Positions 34,081 to 45,054 are shown, counted from the stretch's first letter. The stretch is 64,000 bases of DNA from Riptortus pedestris (GCA_019009955.1 CM032233.1:120375501-120439500); one strand, 5' to 3'. Translations and numbers: made by a program. Notes: generated by a model from the sequence alone, not told the origin.

Positions 34081-34440
34081 AAAAGGTAATCTGCTCAAAA
34101 AGGCCACTAGGTCTCGGCAAAGCCTCTCTTCATTTAGGTAAAGTTAATTGGAGTTGGATATTGTTAAAAACTACCAAAAATTATGCTTTGAAACTTTTCT
34201 TCGTAATGAAAAAATTGTGATAATTCCTAATACTTGAGGTATCGTTTCCTGTTTTCCAATCACATTATCTCTCTAAAGTGGGTATTTATTTAAATTTCCC
34301 ATCCTTTGGATGCTACACACATTTCAATAATTACACTATAATTATTCTTATACAAAATTATAATCATTATAAAACAATAAAAAAAAACATATTTAAACAT
34401 TACATATGTGTATAAACTTTATGCGTAGATCTACAAAATC
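34081..34440. other. AT-rich stretch downstream of the LINE relic
   Basis: No ORF. It could hold the 3' UTR of the minus-strand LINE fragment, but I see no clear tail or signal. Confidence 0.4.
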
Positions 34441-35090
34441 GTGTCTAATTCTCGTATAAATGCATTAAATCCCTTGTTGAAAGTTTTGGTTTGTCCGTCG
34501 TCCAAGTTCCGTTTTGTAAGGTAATGTGCTTGATAAGCTTTGTTCTTGGTCCGTCAAGTAATGTACAGTCATATAAGAGGTGGTCCTATGTCTGTTCTGT
34601 CTCATTGTCACATCTGCATGTATTTGTGTTTCTTAGTTTGAATTTGTACAAGTAACCTTTTGTAGGTCCATGTCCTGATATAAAATGTATTTGTTTAGAA
34701 TTGCTAAGTGTTATGCTCTGTGTCTGGTATACAGTTGGTATGTACTTATGTAATTGTCGTCCTTTAGAAGTGTTTGTCCATCTTTCGTTGCATTTTTTAT
34801 AGGATTCGTCTATCAAAAGAGGTTTAATGGTCTGTTTAGAGTATGTAATAAGCATTGATTCATCTCTTGATGCTGTTTTTGCAAGTTGGTCTGCTGTATC
34901 ATTCCCTAAATTTCCCGAGTGCCCTTCTATCCATGCTATTGCCACTATTATATTTTTCTGTCTACATAGTGTAGTTAGTCTTTTAATATGTTCAGTTCGT
35001 TATGGTTTTCGTTATTGTAAATTGCGGTCTATGTTAATTTTACTTTCCGTAAAGATTATACTAGTCTCGCTTCGGTGGTACATACACTAA
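34441..35090 (-). pseudogene. LINE relic: RNase H domain and C-terminal Cys motif
   Basis: The main frame (34945-34586) begins AIAWIEGHSGNLGNDTADQLAK, the conserved C-terminal half of RNase H in I/R1/Jockey-related LINEs. It continues HFISGHGPTKGYLYKFKL and TCRCDNETEQT. One in-frame TAG later the reading continues DHLLYDCTLLDGPRTKL, giving the usual ..DHLL..C ending. Upstream, LHYVDRKNIIVA and, in another frame, IIFTESKINIDRN (TDS-like RNase H segment) show frameshifts and stops. Reverse transcriptase is absent, so this is a 5'-truncated, dead copy. Confidence 0.85.
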
Positions 35091-35095
35091 ATCGT

Positions 35096-35650
35096 ATCAT
35101 TTATGCAAAAAAAAAGTCTAAAGTAGACGATATTCTACCTAATGACATCATCGAGGAAGTATTTAGCTTTTAACTAATGCAGTTACAAATAAATAAAGAG
35201 GGCCGTTAGAAGATGTTGGATAGGATGAACGGGAGATTCAACATCCAGCAGCGATAAGTCCCTAAGCCCTGACAAAGCTGATAGGAATGAGCAAAGCTGA
35301 TGGCCTATACGAACCAATCGGCTCAAATTCTACATTAATGGCCAAAATAGAATTGTCCCATGGACAAGGGATCATAAGTTCTTTTTTTTTTTTTTTTTTT
35401 TAATTTTCGATTCAATGTTTCAAGACGTAAACAAAACAAATCTAACAATGGAAGCATAATTTATTACTTCCATCCAATAAATAATATTAAGGTTCTATAT
35501 TTCTGCTTTTACTGTTAGCACAAGCAAGTGGGTAGCAATCTCAAATGAATCAATGAGCAACGATTAAATAAGTAAGTAATCGTAAATTATAAAGCTCTAC
35601 TTCTAGAATAAATCTATTTTAATATTAAGGAAAATTTAAAAAAATGATAT
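35096..35650. other. No gene recognised
   Basis: Includes a T run at 35382-35401 and otherwise unremarkable AT-rich sequence. Confidence 0.45.
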
Positions 35651-35937
35651 TTTAGCACAATTCTCTTAACCCGTAAATGGTAACATCTCTCCAACTCACT
35701 CTCCCAGTAACATACCTCTATGAGACTAAGTTTTTTTTCTTCTGTATTTAGGGTATAAAAGATCAGTATAAAATTAATATTTAAACTTTATTTTTCTAAG
35801 ACTTTATTTTGTAATGAATGAATACATTAATAACACAAACAAAAATAATAGTTAACATTTAAAAATGGAATAAAAGAATTTAAAGATTTATTGCTAGTAT
35901 ATACATGTTTAGGAATCAATTAAAAGATAAAACAAAG

Positions 35938-36135
35938 TTAAAAATTCTGTACACACAAATTGCAAATTTTCTTCGAACATTCTAAACAATTAGGTGTACC
36001 GCACTTTACAGAACCAACTTCAGCGTCACTTTCTGCTACATCCTCCATGCAGAGCTGCATAATTCGTTTAGTCCTTTCAGACACATTTGAAGGTATATTT
36101 TGAAGTTTTTTTGACATTTTTATCTGTAAAAGCAA
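35938..36135 (-). pseudogene. Cys-rich C-terminal relic, probably piggyBac transposase
   Basis: The 65-codon frame ends VKCGTPNCLECSKKICNLC plus five residues. The paired cysteines (C..C..C....C..C) just before the stop recall the C-terminal cysteine-rich DNA-binding domain of piggyBac transposases. Its stop lies about 270 bp from the left element end, comparable to about 290 bp for the PB-1 transposase (57560 against 57269). No catalytic part is left. The assignment rests on position and cysteine spacing, not on a firm family match. Confidence 0.5.
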
Positions 36136-36257
36136 AGGAATTGTGAACTAAAAAGCAGATAATTACGGCAGGGGATAACTAATTTAGTTCATAAAAAAAA
36201 TTATACTGTTGGAGTATTCTTTGATCTGAAGTGCGAACATAAAGGCAAACGTTTATA

Positions 36258-36428
36258 GTAACATCTGGCTGTCAGACGGATACAAATACAAATGTTTGAA
36301 GTAATATCCGTCTGATGGGCGGATATTATTATAGACATTTACAGTAATATTAGTCTAACAGACGGAGTTACTATGTACCTTTAGAGTAACATCCGTCCCA
36401 AAAGCGGGGTGACTTATTTTCAAATTGT
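36258..36428. repeat. 43-bp tandem array of palindromic units in PB-2
   Basis: GTAACATC/GTAATATC starts recur at 36258, 36301, 36344 and 36386, a spacing of 43, 43 and 42 bp. Each unit has an imperfect palindrome of type ATCCGTCTGA..GACGGAT followed by an AT spacer (ACATTTACA-like). A fifth core (CCCGTCCTACAGACGGATATT) lies next to the right TIR. Spacing near four helical turns would place the sites on one face of DNA. A role as transposase-binding sites is inference. Confidence 0.8.
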
Positions 36429-37378
36429 AAATTTATAGTCAAACACGAAACTATCACCAAAGGTAAACAAACACAACCAAGGTAATAGATTAACTGGAGC
36501 ATAGCTGGAAGACGGAGGTTTCAAAATGACAATTACGCTTTCTAGCGGAAAAACTGTTATTCTAACCCGTCCTACAGACGGATATTACCATTTACGGGTT
36601 TAGGGAAATCAGGTATAGAGGTTGTACTCATAACGCGTTTTTCAAAAAAGTTCCTAAAATGTGGGGGAAGTTTCGAAATTTCAAAATATCTCCATTATTA
36701 CTCGTCGGATTGAAAAATTGTTTATAACCAATATTATTTCCAACAAAATGTTCCATAAATAATGATATATATGTTTATTCTCAATCTTGAATATTAATCA
36801 AAATATTTGTATTTTTCAGCCTTCAGAATAGCCCCACTTCTACTCACGTCACTTAAAAATACTCTATTAGGTAATAAATCACGTTATTTGAACCTTAAAT
36901 ACCAAATGTTGTTTTCAAGAGACCTTTATTATACGAGTTACATGCCAATATGTTCTGCTGATCCCCCCTTCCCCTGTCTTATGTTCTTGAACTACTAAAA
37001 TTTGAGTAACTGAAAAACTGATAAAAATTATTCTGATTGATTATAAATTACACTAATAGCTATAGTAAATATATTTCAATAAAACTAATATGTAATATAC
37101 AGATATATTTCAGTAATTGGTTTTTTTTTTTTCCTGTGAGGAATATTTCTATCTATCTATTTGTTCAGCTCTGAGAAGTTGGCAGATCTTTTTTTTTATA
37201 TAATTCACAATGCAGTGTTGGGAGATTATTAAAATTGACTCAACGATTTCTCATTACCGTTTGCATTTATTCAATTGATATTCACTGCAATGTCAAGTGT
37301 TAGGAATATGTAGATTTATCTTATGTAGAGAGGGAAATCGTCTTAGTCTACGCAGCTCCTGCCTGGCGTATTTTTTTG

Positions 37379-37845
37379 CTTCAGGCTCTTAAATTTTAAG
37401 CTTGAACTGGTTTAAAACAGGCGAAAGATGTCTCAAAGCTAAGTGTCTATGCATTCACTCCTGAATAATTTCTGTCTTAATTACTTCCCGAGCTCTTCTC
37501 TCATTTAGACTCATCAACATAATATTAAATATGTATCTCTACAATTTGTATTTATGTTCTAGGGTAAATTCGATATCTCTCAATTACTCCTTTTAAGAGC
37601 ACGACAACAAAAATCGGTCCGTTAATCTTTTCGACATTAATTTACAGTCATTACTAGTGTTAGAAAGTACTTAAAAGAACTAAGAAATATAAAATCTTTA
37701 TTCAAATAAAATTTAAATGTTGAGGATATTGGATTTCAAAGCTATCTATTTTCATCATTAATTTCTTCATTTGCAAATATTATGGACTAATTAGCAATAA
37801 ATGAATTATAGATAAAGATGCTAAAATAGTTAATAAATAATTCAA
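37379..37845. other. No gene recognised
   Basis: AT-rich sequence between two HINE relics, without ORF or repeat ends. Confidence 0.45.
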
Positions 37846-37849
37846 TGGC

Positions 37850-38255
37850 GCAGAGGCTACGTAAACCTAGCAGATTTCCCACGAATGGGACACATTTGAT
37901 GCTTCGTTTCTCGTTTATGTGAAACATTTGGCGATATAGTAGCTTGTAGTAGAGCCCTGACCAGTTCAGTATGACCAATTATAACGGAGATCTGTACGCT
38001 TTTATATTTTACTTCCGCCCTTAGTGCCTAGAGACGTTTAACATTATGGAGACAAGGAGTGGGGTTTCTCCTAGAGTAGTTTGCATTTATATTTGATATT
38101 TAAACATCGAATAAAGTTGTTATATATATGGTAATTCAAATAAAGAGTTACAGTACAACTTTTTGACGGTCATGACGATGGTGCCACTGCATGGAAAGCG
38201 CTTGCCAGCTGTACTCGATCATCAGCCAGTGACGACGTCTACACCGAAAGGTATG

Positions 38256-38312
<57 letters not shown>

Positions 38313-38614
38313 CTTATTGTTAATAAGGCCTGGATAGGAAGGCGGGATTTACTGAAGGCTGAAAAATAAAATATGCCAACATCTCAGTTGATATTCAAGA
38401 TATAGAAAAGCTGTATATAGAATCATTTATAGGCAATAACCTTTTCAATATGATGGATTCTATACAATTTTTCGATCGTATCTCTGACAACGGAGATATT
38501 TCAAAATGTTGAAATTTCCCTCTCCCGCTGGTCCGATTTCAGACGATATTAAGGAACTCGATCTTTAATTTTCCATAAAACGTTTAAATATCGAGTTTGG
38601 AAACAGATATTACG

Positions 38615-38640
<26 letters not shown>
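37850..38640 (-). mobile_element. HINE family, divergent subfamily copy
   Basis: A degraded 3' end GGCGCAGAGGCTACGTAAACC, AGCAGATTTCCCACG (37853-37885) is followed by 400 bp of poor match with a (TA)n at 38261-38310. The core variant at 38311-38616 (GCCAACATCTCAGTTGATATTC, GAAAAGCTGTATATAG, CCCGCTGGTCCGATTTCAG) is shared with 40775-41035, marking a subfamily. (TA)n at 38617-38679 leads into the next Helitron. Confidence 0.68.
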
Positions 38641-38679
<39 letters not shown>

Positions 38680-38680
<1 letters not shown>

Positions 38681-39760
38681 TAGCTCAGATACCCAGCTTC
38701 GCCCGGGAATTGATTTGAGGCTGAATGGTGATGGTATTTTTTTGCAGGCTTTACATTTTGACACAATATTTTGACATTTACCCGTCCCAGAGTTTAGGAT
38801 TGATACCCGTCGTTGCCATGGATTTGCTAATAATAGAATTATTTGTTCGATAGGGCTTCACTGTCTTCGATATTTTTATATTTCCCGTCTCTTATACATG
38901 TAAATATGGTGAATTTTTATTTCAGGCCTCCCTTATAACCCCCCTCCCGTTCGAACCTAAAAATTTTAATATAAATTATAATCATGGAAGAATTAATGCT
39001 AATTGACATACCGAGTTTTGTTATGTTCGGTTCAGCCGTTAGTGCCCAATAAAATTGTTGGCTCCCGCTAAAGTTTTAACGTATAACTCATTTATACTTA
39101 GATATACGACAAAAGCGTATATAACAAAAGTTACTCCAAATAACAAAATAAACAACTTTTGTTATGTTTATATTTGCGGAAAAACCCATAGGAAACGAAA
39201 TATCACTATTTTTAATTTCAGGCTTCCCTTATAACCCCCACTCCTGCCCGTCCATAGAAATGTTGGTATGGCTTATTACAATGAAGGCCTCACTGCTAAT
39301 ACACATACCGAGTTTTATTTAGTTCGGTTGAGTCTTTTTTGGCAAATAATATTGTTGACTCCCGCTATAATTTTTAGCGTATAACGCATTTAAACTTCGG
39401 TATACGACAAAAGTGTATATAACAAAAGATACTCTAAATAACAAAATATACAACTTTTGTTATGTGCACATATGCCGAAAAACCAATAGAAAACGAAATA
39501 TCGCTATTTTTAATTCCAGGCTTCCCTTATAACCCTCACTCCTGTTCGTCTCAGAGAAAATTAATATAGCCTAACGTCTAAGTTGGGTTAGTAGTAATAT
39601 ACATACCATGTTTCTTAAAATTCGGTTCAGCCGTTTATGCGTGAAAAGGTAACAAACATACACGAAAGAAACAAAATGCAGATATGGTGTCTATGACATG
39701 TGAAACGAAAAGTTATCGTGAAATTTCGCGAAAAAAAATCAATGTACAGACAGAGGTTAC

Positions 39761-39765
<5 letters not shown>
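38680..39765 (-). mobile_element. Helitron family, near-complete copy
   Basis: Its 3' terminus is CTAG at 38680-38683 (reverse strand, flanking T), then a hairpin from CAGATACCCAGCTTCGCCCGGG, the ATTTGAGGCTGAATGGTGATG block, ACATTTACCCGTCCCAG, two about 300-bp modules (AAACGAAATATC at about 39191 and 39494) and CGGTTCAGCCGTTTATGCGTG. The 5' end is ACAGAGGTTACAATTTTATA at 39765, in (TA)n. Non-coding. Confidence 0.85.
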
Positions 39766-39792
<27 letters not shown>

Positions 39793-39798
<6 letters not shown>

Positions 39799-40252
39799 CG
39801 TTTTGGCAAACGTGCATACAACAAAAGTTGTTTGTTTTGTTATTTAAAGTAACTATGTTATATACACTTTTGCCGTATAACGAAGTATGAATAAGGTATA
39901 CTCGAAAAATTATAGAAGGGGTCAACAATGTTATAGGAAGCGAAAGACTGAATCAAAATCAACGAAACTCCGTATTTTTAACCATAAGAATATAATCTAT
40001 GATTTTTTTATATATAAAAAAAGATACATGCCCTGGAAACGTAATATAAAAATTTTGTGTATTTTGTAGAACTAAGTACATAACATATAGTTTTATTATT
40101 AACATATCCGATGCACGCCGGACTCGGGTGTAAATCCTAAGCATTGAGACGGGAATATGAAAAAATATTGTACAAAGTAAAGCCCCAAAAAAAAATACCA
40201 TCATCATTCAGCCTCAAATGATTTCCAGGGCGAAGCCGGGTACCTTAGCTAG
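39793..40252 (+). mobile_element. Helitron family, internally deleted copy with intact 3' end
   Basis: It enters mid-module at TGTTCGTTTTGGCAAACGTG, carries one module with AAAGTTGTTTGTTTTGTTATTT, and then the distal region. It ends GGGCGAAGCCGGG, TACCTTAG, CTAG (40249-40252), followed by T. It is oriented opposite to the adjacent copy, sharing the short (TA)n between them. Confidence 0.8.
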
Positions 40253-40299
40253 TTTAAAATAAATATTCAGCAATGGAACGCTACCATGCTGTATTTAGG

Positions 40300-40760
40300 G
40301 AAATTTCCCTGGATTACCTTTTTTTCGTGCCAATTGCACTACTTTGAGAGGACAATGAGTCGGATGGTGTGGAGTTGTATTTGGGTAAGGAGGAAAAAGG
40401 GGGCACAAATAGAATGGGGGATGTACAGGGGAGAAGGGGCTTAGTGAATGAAAAGCCAAGGGGGTGGCTTCGAATTTACACGAGAGCTATCTTGCCCTAA
40501 TGGGGAGCATTTGATTCTCTGCCAAGGCCGGCGAAATATGGACGGGATGCCCCTAGAGTAACGAGTCCCTCCTCTCTACCTTCTAGATGCAATCAACTAT
40601 GCATATCTACGCCCCAGAGGCACACTTCTCCCTATCTCTAGCCGCCCTTATATTTTAATAACTTACTACACTGAAATGACCTCCTCATACTGTCACGCAA
40701 CTCTCTTATTTGCGAAATTAAATGAAAAATACGTTATTAATTATGTTACTAAACTTCGAT
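40300..40760. repeat. Unclassified dispersed repeat, copy 1
   Basis: This stretch is GC-richer than its surroundings, with purine-rich runs (GGAGGAAAAAGGGGGC, GGGGAGAAGGGGC). The segment 40583-40690 (GCAATCAACTATGCATAT, CCCAGAGGCACACTTC, ACTTACTACACTGAAATGACC) recurs diverged at 43770-43890. No ORF or terminal repeats were found. Class unknown. Confidence 0.5.
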
Positions 40761-40774
40761 TAAAGTGGTTATTG

Positions 40775-41032
40775 ATGTATAGGCTTATTTTTAATGAGGC
40801 CTGGGCTTTACTGAAGGCTTAAAAATAAAATATGCCAGCATCTCAGTTGATATTCAAGATATAGAAAAGCTGTATATAGCATCATTTATAGGCAACAACA
40901 TAATCAATATGATTGATACGATACAAATTTTCGATCCGACCTCTGATAACGGAGATATATCAAAATGTTGAAATTCCCCTCTCCCACTGGTCCGATTTCA
41001 GACGAGTATGTTAACGGAAAAACAAAGATTAC

Positions 41033-41035
<3 letters not shown>
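40775..41035 (-). mobile_element. HINE subfamily core fragment
   Basis: Closely parallels 38311-38616 (GCTTATTTTTAATGAGGCC, AGCTGTATATAGCATC, CTGATAACGGAGATATATC, CCCACTGGTCCGATTTCAG) and ends in (TA)n at 41035-41094. The 5' module on the other side of the microsatellite is not present. Confidence 0.72.
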
Positions 41036-41094
<59 letters not shown>

Positions 41095-41100
<6 letters not shown>

Positions 41101-41575
41101 CTCACTAAGGTAGACCCATATAAAAACTGAAACATTTGTGTTTTCCAAGTAAGAATATGTAATTATTTTATTAATTTTCTAAATTTGTAATCTTTTTTTA
41201 TGTTTTAATCTTCAGTTATTGTTCATAATGTTATCTACTTTAAATAGGTAATTTTTTTTTATACTATGAATATTTGAATAAAAAAGTACTTATTATTTTT
41301 TCTTAATAAAAAATAATTTTTTTTTTTCAATTACCTTTCTGTTAGTATAAGATTAGAATACAATAATTGTATTGGAATAACATTTATTGCTAAAATTCAT
41401 TCAAGGAATAAAATCCGCTCTTCCATTGGCCTTAACTAGTTTTTGCACAACTATTTTTAGTTTTTTGTGATTTTCTCGAAAACGAAGCGAAAACGAGGCA
41501 TATGCCAGAGGACTTTTTGTTTTAGTTTTTCGATCCTCTATCGATCCCTCAAGTTTGGCCGTTTGGTTTGGGGAC
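41095..41575. other. No gene recognised
   Basis: AT-rich. GAGGCATATGCCAGAGGACT and CGATCCCTCAAGTTTGGCCG near 41490-41570 are of more balanced composition, but nothing is recognisable. Confidence 0.4.
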
Positions 41576-41578
41576 ACC

Positions 41579-41579
<1 letters not shown>

Positions 41580-41648
<69 letters not shown>

Positions 41649-42127
41649 CTGTTACCGCTCTAGCGGTCGCAATTTTTGTTTAATCGTTACCAAACTCAAT
41701 ATTTAGTCGTTTTATGTAAAAAGAAAGATCAAGTTCGTTAACGGTTGAAATCGAACCAGTGGGAGGGGGGGTTTAGAGGGTAGGATTTTCGAAAATTCGA
41801 AATATCTCTGTTATTATGCGTCGAATCGAAAAATTGTACAGGATCAATCATATTGCAAATTACATTTTCTATAAATATTGTTCTATTCATTTATTCTGTA
41901 TCTTGAATATTAACCGAGATATTTGCATTTGTATTCTGCGTGTGTTCGACAGGATGTTCGGACTTTCCGACGAGAGCTCTAGCGGCCGTTTCTGTAACTA
42001 TTCGTCCCTCGTGAATAGGTTTAGAGGTTTTTTACTTCTAGAGTTGTTATTAGGCAGATTTCTCTATTGTAAAACTTCACGTGGGAAATCTGCTTAGTTT
42101 ACGCAGCCCCTGCGTGGCGGACTTTTT
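41580..42127 (+). mobile_element. HINE family, copy lacking the 5' module
   Basis: It begins in (TA)n (41580-41644), then TTGTCTGTTACCGCTCTAGC, the core, the variant extension (TTCCGACGAGAGCTCTAGCG, CGTGAATAGGTTTAGAGG) as at 7560-7620, and a clean 3' end: GGGAAATCTGCTTAG, hairpin CGCAG-CCC-CTGCG and GGCGGACTTTTT. Confidence 0.85.
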
Positions 42128-42189
42128 CTTTCCTGTGAGAATTTTGCAGACCTGTGTTGTTTACATTTTAGAGGCTTCCCTTCGGGGAA

Positions 42190-42399
42190 TTAATTATTAA
42201 ATTTACAAAACAACTATATATACAATTTTTAGATCCGATTCAATATAAAGGAAGTGTAAAGAGTTTTCAAAATTCGCTTCTCAAACGGTCAGATTTCAGC
42301 CATTAATGAACTTGATCTTAAATAAAACGTTTGAATATTGAGTTCCGTTAACGATCAAACAAGAATTTTGATCACTAGAGAGTTAACAGACAAGCACGC

Positions 42400-42468
<69 letters not shown>
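42190..42468 (-). mobile_element. HINE core with (CA)n-(TA)n cassette
   Basis: Minus-strand core from the CGGATC block to the ACTCTCTAGTGATC segment, then GTTAACAGACAAGC. The cassette is (CA)n (42397-42438) followed by (TA)n (42438-42467). The pogo element sits directly in this TA array and separates it from any 5' module. Confidence 0.75.
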
Positions 42469-42471
<3 letters not shown>

Positions 42472-43383
42472 TCGACTCTCGCTACCACGAAATTCCATGG
42501 GACTCCCATTTTTGTTCGTGTTATGTATAGTTCGTCTTAGGCACAGTTCGAGTTATAGAGGTGAACTAAATGATAATTCGTGTTGCAGAGGTAAAAAAAT
42601 GTACTGTGATTTATTCTCTATATCTTCTACAAATCAACATAATCTTAATATTTTACGAATATTTAAATGAATTAAAATATGTATATATATACATAATTAA
42701 AAAAACGGTAAAACACAGAAAATATAATATTAATTCCACTGATTAATAAGTCCTTAATCTTCCTTTGCTTAAAACTGAAAAACACTATCAGTCGTAATGT
42801 TGATTAAAATAAAAAAAAAACTTTGCTGTATCCCTTACACCTTCAAAATTAATGATTGAACTTGGTACAGCATAATAAAAAATACTTACAGTAAACATAA
42901 TAAATATCGTGTAAAACAAAGTAAACAGTACCGACCATATTACTGCAATCCCACTAGTAGTTGAAATAGTCCGTTATCTTCTTCTGTTTAAGACTGTTAG
43001 CAACACGTTTGTCAAACATATTCTCAATTAAAACAATTGAAGAAAACTCACTGTCTAGTGGGCTCATCACTCTGTTTTTTTCTAAAAAGATACATAGAGT
43101 ACGTACTGCAGCTTTGGCTTCTTTAGGTGTGACGTCTGCTGGCTCTTCATCCTCGTGATCTTCGTCAGAAGGAGCGTCTTCATCGTTGGTTAAGGAATCC
43201 AAAATATCGTGATCAGTCAAACGTGCCGGTTACCGCTACCCCGCGTTAATTAGATTCGTAGAAATTAGTTCGTGTTACGTATGGTAATTTCTTCGTGTTA
43301 GACGGGTTTTTCCAAGGGGATTAAAAATAATTCGTGATATCCAGGATTTCGTGTTATCGAGGTTCGTGTTAGCGAGAGTCGAC
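42469..43383 (-). mobile_element. pogo/Tigger-type DNA transposon, internally deleted
   Basis: TIRs: CAGTCGACTCTCGCTACC at 42469 and, reverse-complemented from 43383, GTCGACTCTCGCTAACACG. The inner TIR has repeated AACACGAA words. It lies in a TA microsatellite, as expected for TA-targeting elements. A coding relic (42954-43220) matches the transposase C-terminus. At 915 bp it is far shorter than an autonomous element, so most of the transposase has been deleted. Confidence 0.82.
42954..43220 (-). pseudogene. C-terminal fragment of pogo/Tigger transposase
   Basis: The 88-residue frame has an acidic stretch (NDEDAPSDEDHEDEEPAD), a helical EAKAAVRTLCIFLEKN segment, and the terminal KQKKITDYFNY. 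The last motif matches the KQ..ITDFF ending of CENP-B-like pogo/Tigger transposases. The helix-turn-helix and DDE catalytic domains are missing, so it cannot act. The start methionine is where the deleted 5' part joins and is probably fortuitous. Confidence 0.78.
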
Positions 43384-43401
43384 ATATATATATATATATA
43401 T

Positions 43402-43455
<54 letters not shown>

Positions 43456-43459
<4 letters not shown>

Positions 43460-43998
43460 ATTTCCATTTTCATAAACGAAGTGTGACAACGACAAGAAAT
43501 TCTTTATTACTATTAAATGGGTTCTAAAAATAGCCAATGGCCCATTGGTGCAGGTGCGTTATGAGCAATATTCAGTGCACTGTTTAATTGTTGGTTGAAT
43601 ACAATGATCAGAAATAACAAACGCCGCAACTGAACCATTTATATCACCATAACTCGGAAAGAAACGCTCTTAATCGAGAGATGAAAAACGTTGATCCAAA
43701 CTTATTTTTATTTAATACTGTTGCATCCAGTTTATGGCTGTTGGTGTAGTAGCACAATCCCCTTTACTTTCTAAAAGCAATCAACTATGCATTTCTTGAC
43801 CCCAAGAGGCTCACTTCCAGAGGATGGCAGCATCAAACACCTTTATACATTAATGAGTTACTCAAGTTAATAACCTTCTGATCCCGTCTTTCATACGACA
43901 TAAATAAAATTAGAGTGGATTAGTGAGACGAGAGGGAGAGCGAATACTACGAAAATGTAAGGTTAACATAAAACAAGCTTTATTCAACATAATTTTTT
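43456..43998. repeat. Unassigned flank with dispersed repeat, copy 2
   Basis: The part 43770-43890 (AAGCAATCAACTATGCATTT, CCCAAGAGGCTCACTTCC) is the second copy of the unclassified repeat at 40583-40690. The remainder has no ORF or known repeat. Confidence 0.45.
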
Positions 43999-44124
43999 TT
44001 AGCAGATTTCATCTCTACCATTCTATTCATTTCAATCAGTCATTGAGGTCGTACTCAGGACGCGATTTTCGAAAAATATTTTCAAATGTCCATTAATCCT
44101 ACCCAAGATTATAGGTCCGTTCAA

Positions 44125-44189
<65 letters not shown>

Positions 44190-44265
44190 CAACGCTCTAG
44201 GTCAGGGGGGGGGTAAGAGGGGGGATTTTCGAAAATTCGAAATATCTCCGAAAACTTGTTTTTAA
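43999..44265 (+). mobile_element. HINE family, 5' module with broken cassette
   Basis: TAGCAGATTTC with a mutated palindrome, CATTGAGGTCGTACTCAGGAC, TAGGTCCGTTCAAAA, (TA)n 44130-44187, then a collapsed core retaining CAACGCTCTAGG, a G-run and CGAAATATCTCCG. It stops there. Confidence 0.8.
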
Positions 44266-44381
44266 CACACAAGGTAGGTCTCTTTGTGGACAGTCAGATA
44301 TCTCTTTGAAATAAAATAATATTGAGTTCAATGCAGAAATACATCGAAGGAAGGAAGTCATGATGTGTTCATATAATTTTT

Positions 44382-44870
44382 TTAGCAGATTTTCCTTAAG
44401 GGAAATCAGTTATTGAGGTTGTATTCATGACCCGATTTTGGAAAAAAAATTCTTAAAATGTCCACCAATCCAACTCAGAGGATGATGAAAGTTAGGCCCG
44501 TTAAAATTTATACATATCTATATACTCGTCGGTTACCGCGAAACGAATGTTATTGCAAATGTAGCCTTATATTCGTATGTTCTCTGTCTTAAATATTAAC
44601 AAATCCTACTGTCATATTAACAACAAAGGCTGTAACACTAAATATCATATTAGTTAACGGTTGATAAATTGGGGGAATTTGAAAATTCACAATATCTCGT
44701 ATCAAAAAATGTTACAGAACGAATCTTGTGAACTAGTGATGCTCTACAATTTTTATTATAATATACATTTCTTCATAGCGTAAGTAATAAGCTACATATT
44801 CTTACTTCTTTGTTTTCAGTAATCCTATGTCCCCTTGCCTTCGACTCAAATGATTTTTACTTAGAAATAT
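44382..44870 (+). mobile_element. HINE family, diverged copy without long cassette
   Basis: TTAGCAGATTTTCCTTAAGGG and GTTATTGAGGTTGTATTCATG, then a minimal ATACATATCTATATAC cassette and diverged core words (GGTTACCGCGAAACG, ATATTCGTATGTTCTCTGTC). It ends without the 3' hairpin before the Helitron end at 44877. Confidence 0.75.
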
Positions 44871-44876
44871 CAAATA

Positions 44877-45015
44877 CTAGCTAAGGCACCCGGCTTCGCT
44901 CGGGAAACCAAAAGAAGCTGAATGATGAGGGCATTTTTATTAGCAAGGCTTTACTATGTGCCGTATGTTTATATTTAACCGCCTCATTGTCTAGAGTGTT
45001 TAGACCTGAATATCG
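44877..45015 (-). mobile_element. Helitron family, 3' terminal fragment
   Basis: CTAG (44877-44880), CTAAGGCACCCGGCTTCGCTCGGG hairpin, AAAAGAAGCTGAATGATGAGG, AGCAAGGCTTTACTATG. This is the reversed 3' end with canonical hairpin and CTAG preceded by A. The rest of the element is missing. Confidence 0.82.
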
Positions 45016-45054
45016 AGTAACTAAAGTAGTGGCTAGGAAATGCGGACGAAAATG

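Larger units (their letters stand above)
35670..36598. mobile_element. piggyBac-type element (PB-2) with tandem palindromic array
   Basis: Perfect 14-bp TIRs CCCGTAAATGGTAA (35670-35683, and complement at 36585-36598). The target is TTAA at 35666-35669 and TTTA, one mutation, at 36599-36602. Length is 929 bp. The target TTAA is the centre of the HINE TTTCCCTTAAGGGAAA palindrome. It carries a 43-bp tandem array of palindromic units (36258-36428), and another palindromic unit adjoins the right TIR (36561-36590). A short C-terminal coding relic remains. Confidence 0.85.
35652..37378 (+). mobile_element. HINE long form split at its TTAA by PB-2
   Basis: Left scrap TTAGCACAATTCTC-TTAA (35652-35669) and right part from 36599 (TTTAGGGAAATCAGGTATAGAGG) rebuild the normal HINE 5' end. 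The segment from the GATCC block to the G-run is deleted. The core resumes at AAATTTCAAAATATCTCC and the long extension follows, ending CTTAGTCTACGCAGCTCCTGCCTGGCG and a T run. Confidence 0.82.

Noticed and set aside
37850..38640. Host enhancer or regulatory island
   Set aside because: Conserved words here are HINE subfamily core, explained by repeat relatedness.
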